The position numbers and the translations under genes were made by a program. From an uncultured Eubacterium sp. (GTDB lineage: Bacteria > Bacillota > Clostridia > Lachnospirales > Lachnospiraceae), in the NCBI GenBank assembly GCA_910579075.1, contig CAJTSV010000097.1, forward strand, positions 1 through 9,560: a DNA stretch of 9,560 nt, in the 5' to 3' direction. Under the pieces are notes generated by a model. That model saw only the letters and a program-made list of their open reading frames with translations, did no database searches and was not told the origin of the DNA. Shown piece by piece: positions 6,605-9,560 of this stretch; position 1 is the first letter of the stretch, and each line of letters starts with the position of its first letter.

Positions 6605-7966
6605 TTACACTTCCTCAAGCTGCCGTATTTTTTCAAGGTCTGCAATCAGCTCCCTGGAATAGAGCTCTGCCTGGTTGTATACAGATTCTGCTTCGGAGTA
6701 ATTGCCGGCTTTCAGTGCCTGGATGGCTTCGCCGCCAAATTTGTGGAAGCGTTCGTGCTTTTTATCCAGTCCTTCCCAGATATGGCTTATTTCAGGGATA
6801 TTCGGCATCATTGCATGATAAAAATGCCCGAAGCCGCATTTGGTCGAATCCAGCTGCAGCGGGACGATGCTCCGCTGTTTTACCATGTTTTTTAAGTTCC
6901 GCAGCCATGCTTTATGTGCAGAAATGGCATTTGTAATATGACCGGCAAATTCACGCTTTTCCAGATGGAAGAACATATCTTCTGACATTTCGCCCATTTT
7001 CTTTACGGTGGCGTCCAGTGTTCTTTCAATATCGGTAACCGGTTCTGCTGCTTTTCTTAAATCATGGCTTACGTTCTGCATGAAATCGGTGCTGTCGCGC
7101 AGCTGGTTTTCCATTTCGGTCATGGAGCTGCTGATTTCCTCGCTTACGGCGGCTATGGAGCTGACAGAATCGCTGACCTTTGTTACATGCCGGTGTGTCT
7201 GGTCGTTCAGCCCCCAGACATTTTCGATTTTGTCCGTCATGGATTCCAGGGCCTGGATGGTTCCCGATGCGCTTTTGACGCTCTTGCGGGAAGCAGATTC
7301 GATTTCTTCCACAAAGCTGCCCATATTTCCGGTGAGCTTTTGTGTCTCGCCAGCCAGGGCGCGGATTTCATCTGCCACGACTGCAAATCCCCTGCCGGCT
7401 TCGCCAGCCCTGGTAGCTTCAATCGAAGCATTTAAGGCCAGAAGGTTCGTCTGCAGGGAAATGGACTCAATGCCGGAAATGACATCGTTCATGCGGCCGA
7501 TAATTTCAGAGAGATTATCCATATCCTGCTGCATTTTGCGGGATATGCCAATCGTCTGTGCAGAAAGGTCGCGGATATTTGTCAGTTCGTTCTGGCAGGT
7601 TTCGATTTTATCGTTGACTTCCGAAGTTTCCGAGGCAATATTTGTAATGGTATGGGCCAGTTCTTCGTGCTGGCTGTTGGATGTACCGGTAAACATGGAA
7701 TTGCCGGTGGCTGTACCGAAAATGGTTTCGGCTGCCTTTGCAACCCCGCGTGATATGTCCAGGATTTTATCTGTCTGGTACTGCATGGCCAGGTCAAGTG
7801 AGCTGATCTGCATAACGGCTTTTATATTTTGTTCAAAAATGTCAGCAAACTGCTGACGTGCTTTGTGAAGACGCGTATAAATATCACTCAGTTCAGGCTC
7901 TTTGGAAAAGTCCTCTGCTTGCAGTTCTGATAAAGCTTTGATAAGTTTTGCTTTTTTTCCTCTCAT
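6605..7966 (-). CDS. Soluble methyl-accepting chemotaxis protein with C-terminal CZB zinc-binding domain
   Basis: This is a cytoplasmic chemoreceptor of 453 residues with no transmembrane segment. An N-terminal helical region of no recognised sensor family (about 1-100) leads into the coiled-coil signalling domain, whose hairpin tip 'LNASIEATRAGEAGRGFAVV' has Thr in place of the usual second Ala of EAARAGE. The C-terminal 110 residues match the chemoreceptor zinc-binding (CZB) domain: 'AHKAWL' (His351), 'KCGFGHFYH' (Cys377), and 'KKHERFH' (His404, His408) supply the expected His-Cys-His-His zinc site. In characterised proteins such as Helicobacter TlpD, CZB modulates signalling in response to zinc or oxidants. 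Two start codons compete: ATG at 7972 lies one base from AGAGG (7974-7978), while ATG at 7966 has a normal 7-base spacing and is preferred. A good promoter lies at 8016-8044. Confidence 0.92.
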   Translation of the reverse strand: MRGKKAKLIKALSELQAEDFSKEPELSDIYTRLHKARQQFADIFEQNIKAVMQISSLDLAMQYQTDKILDISRGVAKAAETIFGTATGNSMFTGTSNSQHEELAHTITNIASETSEVNDKIETCQNELTNIRDLSAQTIGISRKMQQDMDNLSEIIGRMNDVISGIESISLQTNLLALNASIEATRAGEAGRGFAVVADEIRALAGETQKLTGNMGSFVEEIESASRKSVKSASGTIQALESMTDKIENVWGLNDQTHRHVTKVSDSVSSIAAVSEEISSSMTEMENQLRDSTDFMQNVSHDLRKAAEPVTDIERTLDATVKKMGEMSEDMFFHLEKREFAGHITNAISAHKAWLRNLKNMVKQRSIVPLQLDSTKCGFGHFYHAMMPNIPEISHIWEGLDKKHERFHKFGGEAIQALKAGNYSEAESVYNQAELYSRELIADLEKIRQLEEV

Positions 7967-7973
7967 TCGCATA

Positions 7974-7978
7974 CCTCT
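7974..7978 (-). promoter_or_regulatory. Ribosome binding site deciding the soluble chemoreceptor start
   Basis: AGAGG on the minus strand is one base from the first in-frame ATG (7972) but seven bases from the second (7966). Normal spacing therefore favours the second, shortening the protein by two residues. Confidence 0.6.
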
Positions 7979-8015
7979 GACTCTTTCTAACCAATCTTAT
8001 TTTTCATATACCAAT

Positions 8016-8044
8016 ATGATACGGAATTTTGATTACTTTTGCAA
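8016..8044 (-). promoter_or_regulatory. Sigma-A-type promoter for the soluble chemoreceptor
   Basis: On the minus strand TTGCAA (8039-8044) and TATCAT (8016-8021) are separated by 17 bases. The predicted leader is about 40 bases, ending at the AGAGG ribosome binding site. It lies directly downstream of the metalloregulator gene and a palindrome (8074-8098). Confidence 0.65.
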
Positions 8045-8064
8045 CCTTTTTTACATATTTTTGT

Positions 8065-8108
8065 ATCAGGGCATTACTGTTCACGGAGTAAACAGTAACA
8101 TCAGGGCA
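8065..8108. repeat. 9-bp direct repeats flanking an 11-bp-arm palindrome
   Basis: ATCAGGGCA occurs at 8065-8073 and again at 8100-8108, the second copy overlapping the stop codon of the metalloregulator gene. Between them TTACTGTTCAC (8074-8084) and GTAAACAGTAA (8088-8098) form an inverted repeat with one mismatch (a G-U pair in minus-strand RNA) and a 3-base loop. There is no T-tract after the stem on either strand, so an ordinary terminator is not well supported. It could be an operator for the adjacent metalloregulator or the downstream promoter, or a small insertion scar with target duplication. Confidence 0.6.
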
Positions 8109-8487
8109 GCTGGTTTTTTGGGGAATGCTCATGGACATATTTTTTAATGGCTGCAAAGCTGTCAGCGCTGATATCATGTTCCATTTTGCAGGCATCTGCT
8201 GCTGCCGTTTTTTCATCAATGCCGAGGCTTTGGAGCCATGCCGATAAAAATTCATGCCGTTCGTAGATTCTGGATGCGATTTCTGCCCCGGCGTCCGTCA
8301 GGTAGATAAAGCCCGCGTCGGTCACGGTAATATAGCCGTTTTCCCGCAGGTTTTTCATGGCAACGCTGACGCTGGACTTTTTAAAGCCAAGTTCGCCGGC
8401 GATGTCTACCGAACGGACAACCGGCAGGGCTTTGCCCAGTATCAGGATGGTTTCCAGATAGTTTTCAGCAGATTCATGAATGGCCAT
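8101..8487 (-). CDS. DtxR/MntR-family metal-dependent transcriptional regulator, short form
   Basis: This is a 128-residue protein with an N-terminal winged helix ('ENYLETILIL...VRSVDIAGELGFKKSSVSVAMKNL', recognition helix about 36-47) and a helical metal-binding and dimerisation domain. By alignment from memory, the metal ligands are E12, H78, C100, E103 and H104. 'DACKMEH' matches the Cys-x-x-Glu-His set of DtxR rather than the Glu of MntR, while N9 stands where MntR has Asp and DtxR has Met. The SH3-like third domain of DtxR is absent, as in MntR (about 140 residues). The frame runs upstream to 8592, but the ATG at 8487 has AAGGAGG (8497-8503) 9 bases before it and the family homology starts there. 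It begins one base after the stop codon of the alcohol dehydrogenase and must be cotranscribed with it. The likely corepressor is Fe(II) or Mn(II); its targets are unknown. Confidence 0.88.
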   Translation of the reverse strand: MAIHESAENYLETILILGKALPVVRSVDIAGELGFKKSSVSVAMKNLRENGYITVTDAGFIYLTDAGAEIASRIYERHEFLSAWLQSLGIDEKTAAADACKMEHDISADSFAAIKKYVHEHSPKNQLP

Positions 8488-8488
8488 T

Positions 8489-9559
8489 TCAGAAAGCCTC
8501 CTTCGTGTACCCGGACAGCGCCATGCGGTAAATACAGAGCATGTCTTCTTCCCGGAGCTTTTTCGCAGAGCCCTTGGTGCCGCCGCTTGCAAGGCTGCAC
8601 ATATGCGCCATGGTTTTTAACTGTTCTTCGGACGGCGAAATGCCAAGCTCTTTTAAGTTTACCGGCATGCCGATGCTGCGGTAAAATGCTTCCATGGCTG
8701 CAATGCCTGCAAGGGCTGTTTCCCCGTCTGTGCCGCAGCCTGATATCCCCATGACATTTTCAGCAAATTTACAGAACCGTTCCAGGCAGTCACGGTATAC
8801 ATACCTGGCCCAGCTTCCCCAGACCGCAGCCAGTCCTGCGCCATGGGCGACGTCAAACATGCCGCCGAGCTCGTGCTCCAATGCATGCGAGGCAAAATCA
8901 CCGCCGTCACAGCCGCAGCCGGTCAGGCCGTTGTGGGAAAGGCTGGAAGCCCACATGATTTCTGCACGGGCAGCATAGTCGTCCGGGTGGTCTGTCAGAA
9001 TCTGTGCATTGTGCATGACTGTGCGCATCAGTGCTTCTGCGAGCGCATCCGTCAGCCCCATGTTTCCGCCGTTTGTAAAATAACGCTCCATGGTATGCAT
9101 CAGGATGTCTGTGCATCCGCAGGCAGTCTGATAGGCAGGCAGCGTCATGGTCAGTTCCGGGTTCATGACAGCAAACACAGGACGGCAGATATCATTGTTA
9201 TAGCCGCGCTTTATCATGCCGTCATCACGCGTAATAACGCTGCTGTTACTCATTTCGCTTCCGGCTGCTGCTATCGTAAGCACTGCGCCGACTGGAAGGC
9301 AGGCGCTGGCCTGCCTGGTGTGCGCATAGTAATCCCAAACGTCCCGTTCGTCTGCCACGCCGTAAGCAATCGCCTTGGCAGAATCAATGACACTGCCGCC
9401 GCCCACAGCGAGAATAAAATCCACATGCTCCTGCCGGCAGAGGCGGATTCCTTCATAAACAAGCGAAAGCCTTGGATTTGGCACAACGCCGCCAAGCTCT
9501 GTATAAGCAAGCCCCGCGCTTTCCAGCGAGGTCTTGATGCGCGCCAAAAGCCCGGTGCG
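8489..9559 (-). CDS. Iron-containing alcohol dehydrogenase, butanol-dehydrogenase-like; 5' end outside window
   Basis: This is a partial group III (Fe-dependent) alcohol dehydrogenase; about 356 residues are visible and the N-terminal 25-40 lie beyond the right edge. The frame is open through 9559 ('RTGLLARIKTSLESAGLAYTELGGVVPNP'), so the TTG at 9547 is an internal Leu and not a start. The nucleotide-binding loop 'AVGGGSVIDSAKAIA' is intact, and the iron ligands are in place: Asp and His in 'GCTDILMH', His in 'EHELGG' and His in 'AHGAG'. The closest pattern I recognise is the NAD(P)H-dependent butanol dehydrogenase (BDH/YqdH-like) subfamily, which reduces aldehydes to alcohols in fermentation; the actual substrate is not determinable. 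The segment 'TGCGCDGGDFASH' is Cys/Gly-rich. The ribosome binding site of the following metalloregulator gene lies within its last codons, so the two genes form an operon. Confidence 0.93.
   Translation of the reverse strand, partial: RTGLLARIKTSLESAGLAYTELGGVVPNPRLSLVYEGIRLCRQEHVDFILAVGGGSVIDSAKAIAYGVADERDVWDYYAHTRQASACLPVGAVLTIAAAGSEMSNSSVITRDDGMIKRGYNNDICRPVFAVMNPELTMTLPAYQTACGCTDILMHTMERYFTNGGNMGLTDALAEALMRTVMHNAQILTDHPDDYAARAEIMWASSLSHNGLTGCGCDGGDFASHALEHELGGMFDVAHGAGLAAVWGSWARYVYRDCLERFCKFAENVMGISGCGTDGETALAGIAAMEAFYRSIGMPVNLKELGISPSEEQLKTMAHMCSLASGGTKGSAKKLREEDMLCIYRMALSGYTKEAF
8497..8503 (-). promoter_or_regulatory. Ribosome binding site of the metalloregulator, embedded in the ADH gene
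   Basis: AAGGAGG on the minus strand lies inside the final codons of the alcohol dehydrogenase, 9 bases before the regulator's ATG (8487). With a stop-to-start gap of one base this implies translational coupling, and it fixes the short start for the regulator. Confidence 0.85.
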
Positions 9560-9560
9560 C

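Noticed and set aside
7008..7856. A 282-codon open frame on the plus strand opposite the soluble chemoreceptor
   Set aside because: It is Ser-rich and lacks any recognisable domain, mirroring the coiled-coil gene on the other strand.
9545..9547. TTG as the start codon of the alcohol dehydrogenase
   Set aside because: The frame stays open to the window edge with family-like residues before it, and the family needs an N-terminal strand and helix that lie outside the window.

Overview
The window looks like chromosome from a Gram-positive gut anaerobe of the Clostridia, most likely Lachnospiraceae. This is inferred from consensus AAGGAGG-type ribosome binding sites, TTGACT/TATAAT-type promoters, U-tailed terminators, medium GC by eye, and a gene set of chemoreceptors, a LacI regulator, an iron alcohol dehydrogenase and an SDR very like clostridial bile-acid 12alpha-hydroxysteroid dehydrogenase. 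No rRNA, tRNA, CRISPR array, insertion sequence or phage gene was seen. No gene-free stretch exceeds about 200 bases.

Layout. The left part, to 5334, is all plus strand. It holds: (1) the end of a reading frame that enters from outside the window and encodes only the N-terminal beta-sandwich of a family 31 glycoside hydrolase, stopping where the catalytic barrel should begin; (2) a ZmaR-like GNAT acetyltransferase; (3) a consensus promoter followed by a membrane chemoreceptor with a Cache sensor; (4) 27 bases later, an SDR dehydrogenase that closely resembles 12alpha-HSDH, closed by a strong terminator; (5) an Fe/Mn superoxide dismutase with Mn-type signature residues. A 13-bp-stem hairpin at 5421-5465 separates this block from convergent genes.

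The right part, from 5477, is all minus strand. In transcription order it holds: an iron-containing alcohol dehydrogenase (cut by the right window edge); a short DtxR/MntR-type metalloregulator translationally coupled to it (1-nt gap); a palindrome flanked by 9-bp direct repeats; a promoter; a soluble chemoreceptor with a C-terminal zinc-binding CZB domain; a hairpin; and a LacI-family regulator.

How the genes may work together (inference). The chemoreceptor plus SDR pair looks like one transcription unit, joining sensing of a small extracellular ligand to metabolism of a hydroxysteroid or similar alcohol. The right block has a metal and redox theme: Fe-ADH, metal-dependent repressor and a zinc-binding cytoplasmic chemoreceptor, with the superoxide dismutase across the convergent junction. 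I see no proven new system. The most useful leads are the Cache-MCP/HSDH-like operon, the ADH-metalloregulator coupling, the flanked palindrome at 8065-8108, and the severed GH31 gene.
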